The notes under the pieces were generated by a model. That model worked only from the letters and a program-made list of their open reading frames with translations, was not told the origin of the DNA and ran no database searches. A program made the translations under genes and the position numbers. This document shows, piece by piece, positions 49,947 through 59,385 of a DNA stretch of 64,000 bases (within the stretch, counting starts at the first letter, position 1; each line of letters opens with the position of its first letter). The DNA comes from Blautia sp. (GTDB lineage: Bacteria; Bacillota; Clostridia; Lachnospirales; Lachnospiraceae), in the NCBI GenBank assembly GCA_022777285.1, contig JALFGN010000054.1:1-64000 (forward strand). Reading direction: 5' to 3'.

Positions 49947-50846
49947 GCAGGAAAGTCCGAATGCAATCAGAAAGCAGAGTATTTTTCCGGATACATAAGG
50001 CCAGAAGGGCAGGTCAGTACCTGTAAGCATGGACTTTGTCTGGGCTGTCACGCATAATCCGCCGGATGCAGTCAGTCCCAGAAGCAGAGGAAAGAGGACA
50101 GTGGCGGGCCATGGAGCGTTTTTCAGCAGAGCGATTCCGGTGGTCAGTTCTGTTATACTGCAAAAGAGAAGCAGAAGAGGTGTAGATCCGGAGAGCAGTT
50201 TTTTCAGGATTCCCTGAAAAACAGAGAAAAGGATGATATATCCTCCGAGTTTGGTGATTGCTTCAAAACTGTTCATAATAGAGGCATCCAGTATTTCCCC
50301 AAAAGGAAAGGATTCGGATGCTTCTTTTTTTGCGCTTCTTTCAGAAAAAGGAAAGCGTATACGGAAAAAAAGACTGCATAGAAAACCGGACAGATAGACA
50401 ATCAGAAATACAGGAAAAATCAGATTCCGGTTCTGGAAGGTATGGATACACAGGTAGGAAGCCAGAAAAGACGGACTGGGAAAATTGGAAAAAGTCAGAA
50501 GATACATGGCTTCTTCTTTTGAAAGCTTCTGTTCTCTGTACAAATCTGCAGTTGTTTTGGCACCCATGGGAAATCCACACAACAGTCCGGTGAAAAGAGC
50601 ACAGATTCCGGAAGAGGACAGAGAAAACAGCCGTTTCCAAACGGGCGCGAGAGACTGCGGCAAATACGCGGTAACGTGACAGCGGATCAGAATATCGGAA
50701 AGGATCAGAAAAGGGAGCAAGGTGGGAAGCAGCGTAGAGAACCAGAGGCGAACTCCCAATGAAGCACAGAGAAAGGCATCTTCCGGAAAACAGATCAGAA
50801 ACAGAGTGATGAGCAGAAGACATACAAAACAAAAAAAGCGTTTCAT
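49917..50846 (-). CDS. ylbJ: YlbJ-like sporulation integral membrane protein
   Basis: The 309-residue membrane protein has about eight segments and the nucleoside-recognition/Gate-type signatures LLPTLLPFLILSDILI and LLCGFPMGAKTTADLYRE. YlbJ is needed for spore cortex formation in Bacillus, where it lies next to ylbH/rsmD and coaD as here. It is shorter than Bacillus YlbJ (~408). Its 3' end overlaps the coiled-coil gene by 30 nt, tail to tail. Confidence 0.82.
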   Translation of the reverse strand: MKRFFCFVCLLLITLFLICFPEDAFLCASLGVRLWFSTLLPTLLPFLILSDILIRCHVTAYLPQSLAPVWKRLFSLSSSGICALFTGLLCGFPMGAKTTADLYREQKLSKEEAMYLLTFSNFPSPSFLASYLCIHTFQNRNLIFPVFLIVYLSGFLCSLFFRIRFPFSERSAKKEASESFPFGEILDASIMNSFEAITKLGGYIILFSVFQGILKKLLSGSTPLLLLFCSITELTTGIALLKNAPWPATVLFPLLLGLTASGGLCVTAQTKSMLTGTDLPFWPYVSGKILCFLIAFGLSCLFVVFFQVV

Positions 50847-50904
50847 GGCAGACTCCGATGGAGAACGATTAGTTTAATATATGCATGGGATCCGGGATTA
50901 TCCC

Positions 50905-50933
50905 TTGCTATTTCATCAGGAATGTGACACAAT
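50905..50933 (+). promoter_or_regulatory. Promoter of pepD
   Basis: TTGCTA (50905-50910), a 17 bp spacer and CACAAT (50928-50933), about 36 bp before the pepD start. Confidence 0.5.
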
Positions 50934-50969
50934 AGAAGACAAAAGAGTGAAAGGATTGGAGGTATCGAT

Positions 50970-52418
50970 ATGGCAGTTTTAGAAAGACTGAAACCGGAAA
51001 GAGTCTTTTACTATTTCGAGGAAATCTGTAAAATTCCGCATGGTTCCGGAAACACAAAGCAAATCAGTGATTACCTGGCAGCGTTTGCGCAGAAACAGGG
51101 ATTAAAATATATACAGGATGAGAGTAATAATGTTGTGATCTATAAAGATGCTTCTCCAGGATATGAAAATGCACCGGTTGTGATTTTGCAGGGACATATG
51201 GATATGGTCTGCGAAAAACTTCCGTCAAGCAAGCATGATTTTGAAAGAGACCCGCTGGATCTGCAGGTGGAAGGAGATTTCATTTCAGCAAAAGGAACAA
51301 CCCTTGGAGGAGATGACGGAATTGCAGTGGCCTATGGTCTGGCTGTGTTAGAAGATGCTGCCCTGGAACATCCGGCCCTTGAAGTGGTATTTACGGTAGA
51401 CGAGGAGATCGGTCTTTTGGGAGCCAAATCTCTCGATAAATCTTTGCTGAAGGGAAAATACCTGATCAATCTGGATTCGGAAGAGGAAGGGTATTTATGG
51501 AGTGGATGCGCAGGAGGTCTGGTAGGAATCAGTGAACTTCCTGTTCGTCGTGTGGAAGCATCCGGCACTTTGTGCAAAGTAAAAATCGACGGACTGAAAG
51601 GTGGACATTCCGGTGCGGAGATTCATAAAATACGTGGAAATGCAACCTTGATCCTGGCAAGATTTCTCCATGAATTTGGAATGGAACATGCATTTTCTCT
51701 GGTATCCTTTGGAGGAGGACAAAAGGACAATGCCATTCCGCGCCAGGCAGAAGCCGAAATTCTTCTGGAACAGGAAGAACTGCAGGAATTGAAGCTGTTT
51801 GCAGAAATATTTACCGAAAAAATGAGAATCGAATATACAGGAACGGATGAAGGAATGACTGCAGAAGTAGAAGAAGAAGGAGAAGGCTCCTGTCAGGTCT
51901 TGCATCCGGTGAGTCAGGAAAAGATATTGTTTTTCCTGATGAATCATCCACATGGTGTACGCAAAATGTGCGGATTCATTGATGGTCTGGTAGAGACCTC
52001 CTGTAATCTTGGAATCACACATCTGAAAGAAGATATCCTTTCCTGTGTGACCAATGTAAGAAGCTCGGTAGGAACCGAGAAGGACGCTTTGGGCGAACAG
52101 ATTCGTTATCTTACCGAATTTCTTGGAGGCGAATATCTGACAGAAGGCGAATACCCTGCATGGGAATATCTGAAAGATTCCAGACTTCGACCTTTGATGA
52201 TGGAAGTATACAAAGAAATGTATCAGAAAGAACCGGCAGTCGAAGTGATTCATGCCGGGCTGGAATGTGGTATTTTCTATGAGAGTATACCAGGTCTCGA
52301 TTGTATTTCCATTGGTCCGGATATGAAGAATATTCATACTTCAGAAGAAAAACTTTCTATTTCTTCTACAAAAAGAGTGTATGAATATCTCCTTGAAGTT
52401 CTGAAAAGAATCAAGTAA
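50970..52418 (+). CDS. pepD: Aminoacyl-histidine dipeptidase (M20 family)
   Basis: This 482-residue zinc dipeptidase (carnosinase-like) has the M20 metal motifs: LQGHMDMVCEK (about residue 75), GGDDGIAVAYGLA (about residue 113), VDEEIGLLGAK (about residue 143) and GGHSGAEIH near residue 211. GGAGG precedes ATG 50970. It stands as a single-gene unit. It likely cleaves Xaa-His dipeptides in the cytoplasm. Confidence 0.94.
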   Translation: MAVLERLKPERVFYYFEEICKIPHGSGNTKQISDYLAAFAQKQGLKYIQDESNNVVIYKDASPGYENAPVVILQGHMDMVCEKLPSSKHDFERDPLDLQVEGDFISAKGTTLGGDDGIAVAYGLAVLEDAALEHPALEVVFTVDEEIGLLGAKSLDKSLLKGKYLINLDSEEEGYLWSGCAGGLVGISELPVRRVEASGTLCKVKIDGLKGGHSGAEIHKIRGNATLILARFLHEFGMEHAFSLVSFGGGQKDNAIPRQAEAEILLEQEELQELKLFAEIFTEKMRIEYTGTDEGMTAEVEEEGEGSCQVLHPVSQEKILFFLMNHPHGVRKMCGFIDGLVETSCNLGITHLKEDILSCVTNVRSSVGTEKDALGEQIRYLTEFLGGEYLTEGEYPAWEYLKDSRLRPLMMEVYKEMYQKEPAVEVIHAGLECGIFYESIPGLDCISIGPDMKNIHTSEEKLSISSTKRVYEYLLEVLKRIK

Positions 52419-52502
52419 TATTTTTACAGGATCATTCATAAAATGATATGTGCGGGTAAGAACCGCAAATATGGATGGTCCAGTGACAAGGAGTAATGAT
52501 TT

Positions 52503-53321
52503 ATGGAAATACGTTTATGGCATGAGCTTTTGATTCCCTATGAACTTGCTGTAAAAGAAATGGTGATCAAGTTCAAGCATCTGAAAAAAGAACACAGAGA
52601 GCGGGAGATTTACTGCCCCATTGAACAGGTCAGCGGGAGAGTGAAATCCATCAACAGCATTCTGGAAAAAATGCAGCGAAAAAACATTTCATGGGAAGAA
52701 CTGGAAGAGAGAGTGGAGGATATTGCGGGCGTCCGCATTATCTGTCAGTTTTATGAAGATATTGAGAAAGTTGCCAATATTATCCGGAAACGTCAGGATA
52801 TGGAAGTGCTGGAGGAAAAAGACTATATTACACATATGAAGGAAAGCGGGTATCGCAGTTATCATATGATCATTCAATATCATGTGGAGACTCTGGATGG
52901 CCCCCGCAAGATCCGTGCAGAGATTCAGATCCGTACGCTGGCGATGAATTTCTGGGCGACCATTGAACATTCTCTTCAGTATAAATATAAAGGAAATATG
53001 CCGGTTCATCTCAGAGAACGGCTGAACCGTGCGGCACAGTCCATACTTACTCTGGATGAGGAGATGTCTTCTGTGAGAAATGAGGTTATGGATGCACAAA
53101 ATTCCATGCTTCATCAGGCAAATCTGGTAAAAGAGATTCTGAATAATATAGAAAATCTGTATCACTATTCCAATGCCCGGGAAGTGGCCAAGATACAGGA
53201 TGAATTTTACCGGATTTATGAGAAAAAAGATCTGGAGCGGTTGGAACGCTTTCACAGAGAACTGGATATTATTGCCGAAGGCTATCGGGCTCAGGCAGTG
53301 GCAACGGAAGAAATCCTGTAA
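52503..53321 (+). CDS. Small alarmone synthetase, RelA/SpoT domain (RelQ/YjbM type)
   Basis: The 272-residue protein lacks the HD hydrolase and TGS/ACT regions of long RelA. The synthetase motifs are present: VEDIAGVRIICQFYEDIEKVA, HMKESGYRSYHMII (the substrate loop, about 112-125) and EIQIRTLAMNFWATIEHSLQYKYKG. It should transfer pyrophosphate from ATP to GTP or GDP to make (p)ppGpp. AAGGAG precedes the ATG. A downstream methyltransferase gene follows after 29 nt. Confidence 0.93.
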   Translation: MEIRLWHELLIPYELAVKEMVIKFKHLKKEHREREIYCPIEQVSGRVKSINSILEKMQRKNISWEELEERVEDIAGVRIICQFYEDIEKVANIIRKRQDMEVLEEKDYITHMKESGYRSYHMIIQYHVETLDGPRKIRAEIQIRTLAMNFWATIEHSLQYKYKGNMPVHLRERLNRAAQSILTLDEEMSSVRNEVMDAQNSMLHQANLVKEILNNIENLYHYSNAREVAKIQDEFYRIYEKKDLERLERFHRELDIIAEGYRAQAVATEEIL

Positions 53322-53350
53322 GCAACAGGAAAAGAACAGAGGAAATGATT

Positions 53351-54706
53351 ATGATACTGCCTGAAGAATTTGAAAAAGAAATGAAAGAATTACTGGGAGA
53401 TCAGTATGAAGCCTACAGGGAGAGTCTGTCTCTTCCTGTCAGGCAGGGTTGTCGGGTAAATACCTGGAAAGTGGAGAAAGAAAAATGGAACGAAATCTGT
53501 CCCTTTGCCAAAGAACAGATTCCATGGATCGAAAATGGCTATTTTCTTTCAGAGGATTCCGGAGCATCCCGGCATCCTTATTATTTTGCAGGACTTTATT
53601 ATTTGCAGGAGCCAAGTGCCATGACACCGGCGAATCGTCTGGAGGCAGAGCCGGGGGATTATGTACTGGATCTTTGTGCAGCACCTGGAGGAAAAGCAAC
53701 GGAGCTCGGAAGTCGTCTGAGAGGAAAAGGTCTGTTATTTGCCAATGATATCAGCAACAGTCGGGCAAAGGCACTTTTGAAAAATCTGGAAATGGCGGGG
53801 ATTCCTAATCTGTATGTGACCAGTGAAAAGCCGGAAACCCTGGAAAAACAGTTTCCGGAGTTTTTCGATAAAGTACTGATTGATGCGCCCTGCTCCGGAG
53901 AGGGCATGTTTCACAGAGAACCGAAGATGATGGAATACTGGAGGGAGCGTGGACCGGAAGCGTATGTGCCCATTCAGCGAGAACTGATTCTGCAGGGAGC
54001 CCATATGCTGAAACCGGGAGGAAAGCTGTTGTATTCTACCTGTACTTTTTCGAAAAAAGAAGATGAAGAAATCATTCAATGGCTTCTGGAACAGGAACCA
54101 GACATGTATCTGCTGCCGGTAAAACCTTATGAAGGATTTGAAAAAGGAAAAGGAATGGAGGCGTGTGTACGGATTTTTCCTCATAAAATGAGCGGGGAAG
54201 GACATTTTCTTGCATTGCTTGGGAAAAAAGAACGAGCAGAGCAGAGTCCGAAAAAGAACAAAGAGAAACGTGGGAAGAAGCCCATTGTCCTGCCGGATTG
54301 TGCGGAAGAATTTCTATCGCTTCTTCAGTTTCCATTGGATCGAAAACAGCTGAAACTGGAAAAAGACAGGCTGTATCTGCTGCCGGATGGACCGGATATG
54401 CCGAAACTTCGTTATCTTCGCACCGGGCTTTTCCTCGGAGAAATCAGGAAAAATCGCTTTGAACCTGCTCAGGCGCTGGCTATGGCACTGCGTCCCGATG
54501 AATTTGCTTCCTGTATTCATCTGAATTCGGAAGATATCCGTACGGTAAAATATCTCAAAGGCGAGACCTTGGATGTGTCTGATCTGCCATGTAAGAAGGA
54601 CAAGGGCTGGCAGTTGGTCTGTGCAGGTGCGTATCCTCTTGGATTTGGAAAATTGTCCGGGGGAATACTGAAAAATAAATATTATGCCGGATGGAGATGG
54701 CAATAA
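53351..54706 (+). CDS. rsmF: RsmF/RsmB-family rRNA or tRNA m5C methyltransferase
   Basis: The 451-residue protein has the RNA m5C methyltransferase core: VLDLCAAPGGKATELGSRL (SAM binding, about residue 106), the first catalytic cysteine in DAPCSGEGMF (about residue 178) and the second in YSTCTFSKKEDEE (about residue 226). The C-terminal third contains a PUA-like domain typical of the YebU/RsmF type. ATG 53351 is chosen because GAGGA is 8 nt upstream; ATG 53345 is too close. The stop overlaps the next start (TAATG). Confidence 0.88.
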   Translation: MILPEEFEKEMKELLGDQYEAYRESLSLPVRQGCRVNTWKVEKEKWNEICPFAKEQIPWIENGYFLSEDSGASRHPYYFAGLYYLQEPSAMTPANRLEAEPGDYVLDLCAAPGGKATELGSRLRGKGLLFANDISNSRAKALLKNLEMAGIPNLYVTSEKPETLEKQFPEFFDKVLIDAPCSGEGMFHREPKMMEYWRERGPEAYVPIQRELILQGAHMLKPGGKLLYSTCTFSKKEDEEIIQWLLEQEPDMYLLPVKPYEGFEKGKGMEACVRIFPHKMSGEGHFLALLGKKERAEQSPKKNKEKRGKKPIVLPDCAEEFLSLLQFPLDRKQLKLEKDRLYLLPDGPDMPKLRYLRTGLFLGEIRKNRFEPAQALAMALRPDEFASCIHLNSEDIRTVKYLKGETLDVSDLPCKKDKGWQLVCAGAYPLGFGKLSGGILKNKYYAGWRWQ

Positions 54707-55425
54707 TGGGAAACATACGAATGGATAAATATCTGGCAGACATGGGACTTGGTACAAGAAGTGAAGTAAAAAAACTTCTGAAAAAAGGTTGTGTCTGTGT
54801 AAATGGAGAAACAGAAAAAAAACCGGAGAGAAAAGTAGATCCAAAGAAAGATCAGGTTACGGTAGACGGTGTTTCTGTTTCCTATGAAGAATATGAATAT
54901 TATATGCTGAATAAACCACAAGGTGTGGTTTCTGCTACCGAGGATAGGATGCAGAAGACAGTTCTGGACTGTGTGGATTCCAAAAAGAGAAAAGATCTTT
55001 TTCCGGTGGGAAGACTGGATAAAGATACCGAGGGACTGCTTCTGATCACAAATGACGGAGATCTGGCGCATAAACTGCTGGCTCCCGGAAAACATGTAGA
55101 CAAGGTTTATTTTGTCAGACTTGCAAAACCTCTGGAAGAAGACAAAGTGCAGCTTCTGGAAAACGGAGTGGATATCGGAGAAAAGGCGTTGACGCTGCCT
55201 GCAAAAATTGAAATTTGCCAGGAAGACCGGATGGCATGCCGGATTACCATAAGAGAGGGAAAATTTCATCAGATTAAGCGGATGTTTTTGGCGGCAGACA
55301 ATGAAGTGGTGTTTTTGAAACGATTATCGATGGGAACGCTGGAACTCGATGAGACGCTTGTTCCCGGACAATATCGGGTTCTTACAGAGGAAGAAATAGA
55401 AAGGTTGAAAACGAATGCTCAATAA
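54706..55425 (+). CDS. RsuA/RluB/E/F-family pseudouridine synthase
   Basis: The 239-residue protein has an S4 domain (RMDKYLADMGLGTRSEVKKLL) followed by the catalytic GRLDKDTEGLLLITNDGDLAHKL (about residue 101) and GKFHQIKRMFLAADNEV. The S4 domain binds RNA, and the Asp of GRLD is catalytic. The start is ATG 54706, overlapping the RsmF stop. It may target 16S (RsuA) or 23S rRNA. Operon with rsmF and the HAD phosphatase. Confidence 0.92.
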   Translation: MGNIRMDKYLADMGLGTRSEVKKLLKKGCVCVNGETEKKPERKVDPKKDQVTVDGVSVSYEEYEYYMLNKPQGVVSATEDRMQKTVLDCVDSKKRKDLFPVGRLDKDTEGLLLITNDGDLAHKLLAPGKHVDKVYFVRLAKPLEEDKVQLLENGVDIGEKALTLPAKIEICQEDRMACRITIREGKFHQIKRMFLAADNEVVFLKRLSMGTLELDETLVPGQYRVLTEEEIERLKTNAQ

Positions 55426-56089
55426 TAAACAAGCGGTTTTATTTGATCTTGATGGTACACTCGTGGATTCTATGTGGCTCTGGACAGCAGTAGATGAGAC
55501 CTATTTTGCAGAAAAAGGAATTGCTGTTTCAGAAATCGAAGAATTCCAGAAAGAACTGGAAGGAATGGGATTTACAGATACCGCAGTTTTTTTTAAGGAA
55601 AAATTTGGAATTGAGGATTCCATCGATACCATAAAGAAACGTTGGGTGGAACTGGCACAGGATAAATACTGCAACGAGGTTCCGCTAAAAGAAGGCATAA
55701 AGGAATTTCTTATCTATTTAAAAGAAAAAGAAATTCCAACCGCCATTTGTTCCAGCAACAGCATACAGCTGATTCAGATGGTCCTAAAAGCTCACGGGAT
55801 TGAACAATATTTTACACATAGCATTACCTGCTGTGATGTGGCCGCCAGCAAACCGGCACCGGATGTCTATCTTGCAGCTGCATCTGCCCTTGGTGTTTGT
55901 CCCGAAAACTGTCTGGTCTTTGAAGATGTGCCGATGGGAATCCTGGCAGGGAAACAGGCAGGGATGGAGGTCTGCGCAGTGGAGGATTCTTACAGCGCCG
56001 GACAAAGAGAAGAGAAAAAGAAACTTGCAGATTATTACATAGAGAATTATTTTCAGATTTTGGATCATACGTATGAGGTGCTGTCATGA
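55415..56089 (+). CDS. HAD-family hydrolase (beta-phosphoglucomutase-like)
   Basis: The 224-residue protein has HAD motif I DLDGTLVDS (about residue 11), motif II CSSNS (about residue 112), the AAASKPAPDVYL Lys region (about residue 146) and motif IV VFEDVPMGILAGKQAGM. The cap is small, like phosphoglycolate or sugar-phosphate phosphatases. It overlaps rsuA by 11 nt and the YgiQ gene by ATGA. The substrate is unknown. Confidence 0.88.
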   Translation: MLNNKQAVLFDLDGTLVDSMWLWTAVDETYFAEKGIAVSEIEEFQKELEGMGFTDTAVFFKEKFGIEDSIDTIKKRWVELAQDKYCNEVPLKEGIKEFLIYLKEKEIPTAICSSNSIQLIQMVLKAHGIEQYFTHSITCCDVAASKPAPDVYLAAASALGVCPENCLVFEDVPMGILAGKQAGMEVCAVEDSYSAGQREEKKKLADYYIENYFQILDHTYEVLS

Positions 56090-57972
56090 GTAGAGACTTT
56101 TTGCCGGTTACAAGAAAAGAAATGGAAGAAAGAGGAATCTCCCGTCCGGATTTTGTATATATCTGCGGAGATGCCTATGTGGATCATCCATCCTTTGGTA
56201 TGGCCATCATAACCAGACTTCTGGAGCATTATGGATACAGCGTGGGAATCATACCGCAGCCAGACTGGAAAGATCCCAGAAGCATCAGCGTCTTCGGAGA
56301 ACCAAGACTGGCATTTCTTGTTTCAGCAGGCAACATGGACTCTATGGTCAACCATTATACGGTATCCAAAAAGCACAGGAAAGAAGATGCGTATTCACCG
56401 GGAGGCAAGATGGGACTTCGCCCGGACCGTGCAGTGGTCGTATATGGAAATCTGATCCGCAGAACCTATAAAAAGACACCGGTCATTATCGGTGGAATTG
56501 AAGCTTCTTTACGAAGGCTTGCCCATTACGATTACTGGTCAGACAGTCTGAAACGTTCAGTTCTGCTGGATTCCGGCGCAGACCTGATTTCTTATGGCAT
56601 GGGAGAGCGAAGCATACTGGCCATTGCGTCAGCCTTAAATGAAGGACAGAGCGTTGATCAGATTCATCATATTCCGGGTACGGTATATCGAAGCAAAGAG
56701 GCACCGTCCGGGCTCGTGTTGCCTTCCTATGAGGAAATGTGCAAGGATAAGCGGAAATATGCAGAAAGTTTTCGAATCCAATATGAAAACATGGAAGCTT
56801 TTTCCGGAAAAGTTCTGATCGAGTCGTATGGGACACAGGGATATGTCGTGCAGAATCCTCCGTCAAAACCGCTTACCCAGGAAGAAATGGATGAAGTCTA
56901 TGATCTTCCTTATACCCGTGCCTGGCATCCGATGTATGACAAACTGGGCAGGATCCCTGCAATCGAAGAAATTAAATTCAGTATTACCAGCAACCGTGGA
57001 TGTTTTGGAGGCTGTAATTTCTGTGCCCTTGCTTTTCATCAGGGGAGAATTGTACAGACCCGCAGTCATGGATCGATTTTAAAAGAAGCAGAAGCTTATA
57101 TCAAAGAGAAAGACTTTAAAGGGTATATCCATGATGTGGGTGGACCCACTGCAGATTTTCGTCATCCTTCCTGTGAGAAACAGATGAAAAAAGGGGTCTG
57201 CACCAACCGTCAGTGTCTCTTTCCAAAACCCTGTAAAAATTTAAAAGCAGATCATGAAGATTATCTGGAACTTCTGAGAAAACTGCGCAGTCTGCCGGGA
57301 ATCAAGAAAGTATTTATCCGATCCGGCATTCGATTTGATTATGTGGAAGCAGATCCGGATCGTCATTTTCTGGAAGAACTGGCAAAATATCACGTAAGCG
57401 GTCAGCTTCGTGTAGCTCCGGAACATGTATCCGACACGGTTCTCCATTATATGGGAAAACCGGAACATGCCGTGTATGAACAATTCCGGAAAGATTTTGA
57501 ACAGGCCAATCAAAAGGCAGGATTGAAACAGTATGCAGTTCCTTATTTTATGTCTTCCCATCCGGGATGCACGCTGAAAGATGGGGTAAAACTGGCAGAG
57601 TACGTAAGAGATATGGGATTTATGCCGGAACAGGTACAGGATTTTTATCCGACACCGTCTACCATGTCGACTTGTATGTATTATACCGGAATCGATCCAA
57701 GAACCGGCAAATCTGTGTATGTGCCGAAAGACCCGCATGAGAAAGCCATGCAGCGGGCGCTGATCCAGTACAAAAATCCGGCAAATCGGGAACTGGTAAA
57801 AGAAGCACTGAAAAAGGCAGGAAGAGGAGATCTCATTGGACCGGATCGAAAATGCCTGATCAAAGAAGGGACAATCAGCAAGAATCCGGACAGTACTGCG
57901 AAAACGGCATCGAAACTGAAAAAGAAAAAAACCATTCGAAATGTACATAAAAAGAAAGGGAACCGTACATGA
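56086..57972 (+). CDS. YgiQ family radical SAM protein
   Basis: The 628-residue protein has the YgiQ N-terminal domain (RPDFVYICGDAYVDHPSFGMAIITRLLEHYGY) and a radical SAM core with CFGGCNFCAL (about residue 306), ligating the [4Fe-4S]. Other blocks include GYIHDVGGPTADFRHPSC and FYPTPSTMSTCMYYTG. The C-terminal tail is highly basic. The function of YgiQ proteins is unknown. The ATG overlaps the preceding gene. Confidence 0.93.
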   Translation: MSRDFLPVTRKEMEERGISRPDFVYICGDAYVDHPSFGMAIITRLLEHYGYSVGIIPQPDWKDPRSISVFGEPRLAFLVSAGNMDSMVNHYTVSKKHRKEDAYSPGGKMGLRPDRAVVVYGNLIRRTYKKTPVIIGGIEASLRRLAHYDYWSDSLKRSVLLDSGADLISYGMGERSILAIASALNEGQSVDQIHHIPGTVYRSKEAPSGLVLPSYEEMCKDKRKYAESFRIQYENMEAFSGKVLIESYGTQGYVVQNPPSKPLTQEEMDEVYDLPYTRAWHPMYDKLGRIPAIEEIKFSITSNRGCFGGCNFCALAFHQGRIVQTRSHGSILKEAEAYIKEKDFKGYIHDVGGPTADFRHPSCEKQMKKGVCTNRQCLFPKPCKNLKADHEDYLELLRKLRSLPGIKKVFIRSGIRFDYVEADPDRHFLEELAKYHVSGQLRVAPEHVSDTVLHYMGKPEHAVYEQFRKDFEQANQKAGLKQYAVPYFMSSHPGCTLKDGVKLAEYVRDMGFMPEQVQDFYPTPSTMSTCMYYTGIDPRTGKSVYVPKDPHEKAMQRALIQYKNPANRELVKEALKKAGRGDLIGPDRKCLIKEGTISKNPDSTAKTASKLKKKKTIRNVHKKKGNRT

Positions 57973-58730
57973 ACATTGCAATTGTGACAGGTGCGTCTTC
58001 AGGAATGGGAGCAGAATTTGCCCGTCAGATCGGAAATGCAGGAGAAAAACTGGATGAACTCTGGGTTCTGGCAAGAAACAAAAAAGCATTGGAAGACCTT
58101 CAAAGCCACACAAAGATCCCTTTGCGGATTTTTGCGCTCAATCTTACAAAAAAAGAGAGTCTGAAGCAAATGCAGGAAACCCTGGAACAGGAAACCCCCT
58201 GTGTCAAGTATCTGATTCATGCAGCCGGATGCGGGGTGAATCAAAAAACAGAAGAAATCGCACCCGAAGACTGCAGCCGGATGCTGGAGATCAATTGCAG
58301 TGCTCTGACGTTGCTGACCAGAACCGTTCTGCCTTATTGTCAGAGCGGGAGCCGGATTTTGATGATGGCGTCTGCAGCTGCCTTTCTTCCGCAGGCCGGA
58401 TTTGCCATCTATGCAGCGTCCAAGGCATATGTGGTTAGCTTCTCCAGAGCATTGCGTATGGAAGTGAGAAAAAAAGGCATAACGGTAACCATCGTATGTC
58501 CTGGACCGGTAGATACGGCATTTCTGGATTCCATTGGAGGAAAAGAAAACATACCGGCAATCAAAAGACCCTTTATTGCAAAGCCGGAGCAGGTAGTGTC
58601 TTATGCACTTCAGTGTGCAAAAAAAGGAAAAGAATTATCGATTTATGGATTTTCTATGAAATGTTTTTTTATTCTTTGCAAAATCGTGCCTCATGGAGTA
58701 TTATTAAAGGCTGTAGATATTATTTCATAA
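57969..58730 (+). CDS. Short-chain dehydrogenase/reductase
   Basis: The 253-residue protein has the cofactor motif VTGASSGMGAEFA (residues 6-18), LIHAAGCG near residue 80, and the catalytic YAASKAYVVSF (about residue 147) with the preceding Ser in MMASAAAFL. It is closest to the general SDR type that acts on lipids or ketones; no substrate can be named. It overlaps the YgiQ gene by ATGA and has no evident ribosome site of its own. Confidence 0.9.
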   Translation: MNIAIVTGASSGMGAEFARQIGNAGEKLDELWVLARNKKALEDLQSHTKIPLRIFALNLTKKESLKQMQETLEQETPCVKYLIHAAGCGVNQKTEEIAPEDCSRMLEINCSALTLLTRTVLPYCQSGSRILMMASAAAFLPQAGFAIYAASKAYVVSFSRALRMEVRKKGITVTIVCPGPVDTAFLDSIGGKENIPAIKRPFIAKPEQVVSYALQCAKKGKELSIYGFSMKCFFILCKIVPHGVLLKAVDIIS

Positions 58731-58758
58731 AAAGACAGTATGAGGAGAAAACGACCAG

Positions 58759-59373
58759 ATGGACAAGAAGAAAAAAATCAGAAAAGGAGATTACGGATAT
58801 ATCCAGTCTCAGAAAAAAAAGAGAGTTCTGTATACGATACTGACATTTATTGCACCGCTCAGTGTGTTTTTTACAGGATTGTTTATGAAAGGAGACCGAA
58901 ATTCCGTTTTTACCGTAGTGGCAGTGGTAGCCTGTCTTCCTGCCTGTAAATTTGCAGTGAGTATGATCATGATGTTTCTGGAAAAACCGATGGACCCAAA
59001 CGATTATGAAGCAATTGAAAAGCATAAAAAAGGCCTGGTCTGTGCTTATGAACTGCCGATTTCCGCATATGAGAAACAGACATTTATCGATTCCATTGCA
59101 GTGTGCGGAAATAATGTAGTAGGTTATACCAGCAGGGAAAAATCCGATATTCCCTTTGTGGAAAAACACATTCAGACCATTCTTCGGCAGAATGGCTATT
59201 ACGTAACTGTGAAAATATTCCGGCGTTTGCCGGATTATCTGAATCGTCTGGATTCTATGTGGGAACATCATGAATCCCTGGAAGAAGGAATCCGTTTTAC
59301 ACCGGATGAACAGTATCCGGATCTGAGCAGAAATGAATTGATTATGCATACGATTTTTGCAATTACGCTTTAG
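58759..59373 (+). CDS. Conserved hypothetical membrane protein
   Basis: The 204-residue protein is not recognised. A very basic start (KKKKIRKGDYGYIQSQKKKR) is followed by two hydrophobic segments (about residues 25-42 and 52-76), then a soluble domain of about 125 residues rich in Phe, Tyr and Glu. A TGAGGAG ribosome site precedes the ATG. It sits between an SDR gene and an RluA gene in the RNA-modification run; the location gives no clear hint of function. Confidence 0.7.
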   Translation: MDKKKKIRKGDYGYIQSQKKKRVLYTILTFIAPLSVFFTGLFMKGDRNSVFTVVAVVACLPACKFAVSMIMMFLEKPMDPNDYEAIEKHKKGLVCAYELPISAYEKQTFIDSIAVCGNNVVGYTSREKSDIPFVEKHIQTILRQNGYYVTVKIFRRLPDYLNRLDSMWEHHESLEEGIRFTPDEQYPDLSRNELIMHTIFAITL

Positions 59374-59385
59374 GAGCAGACGAAG

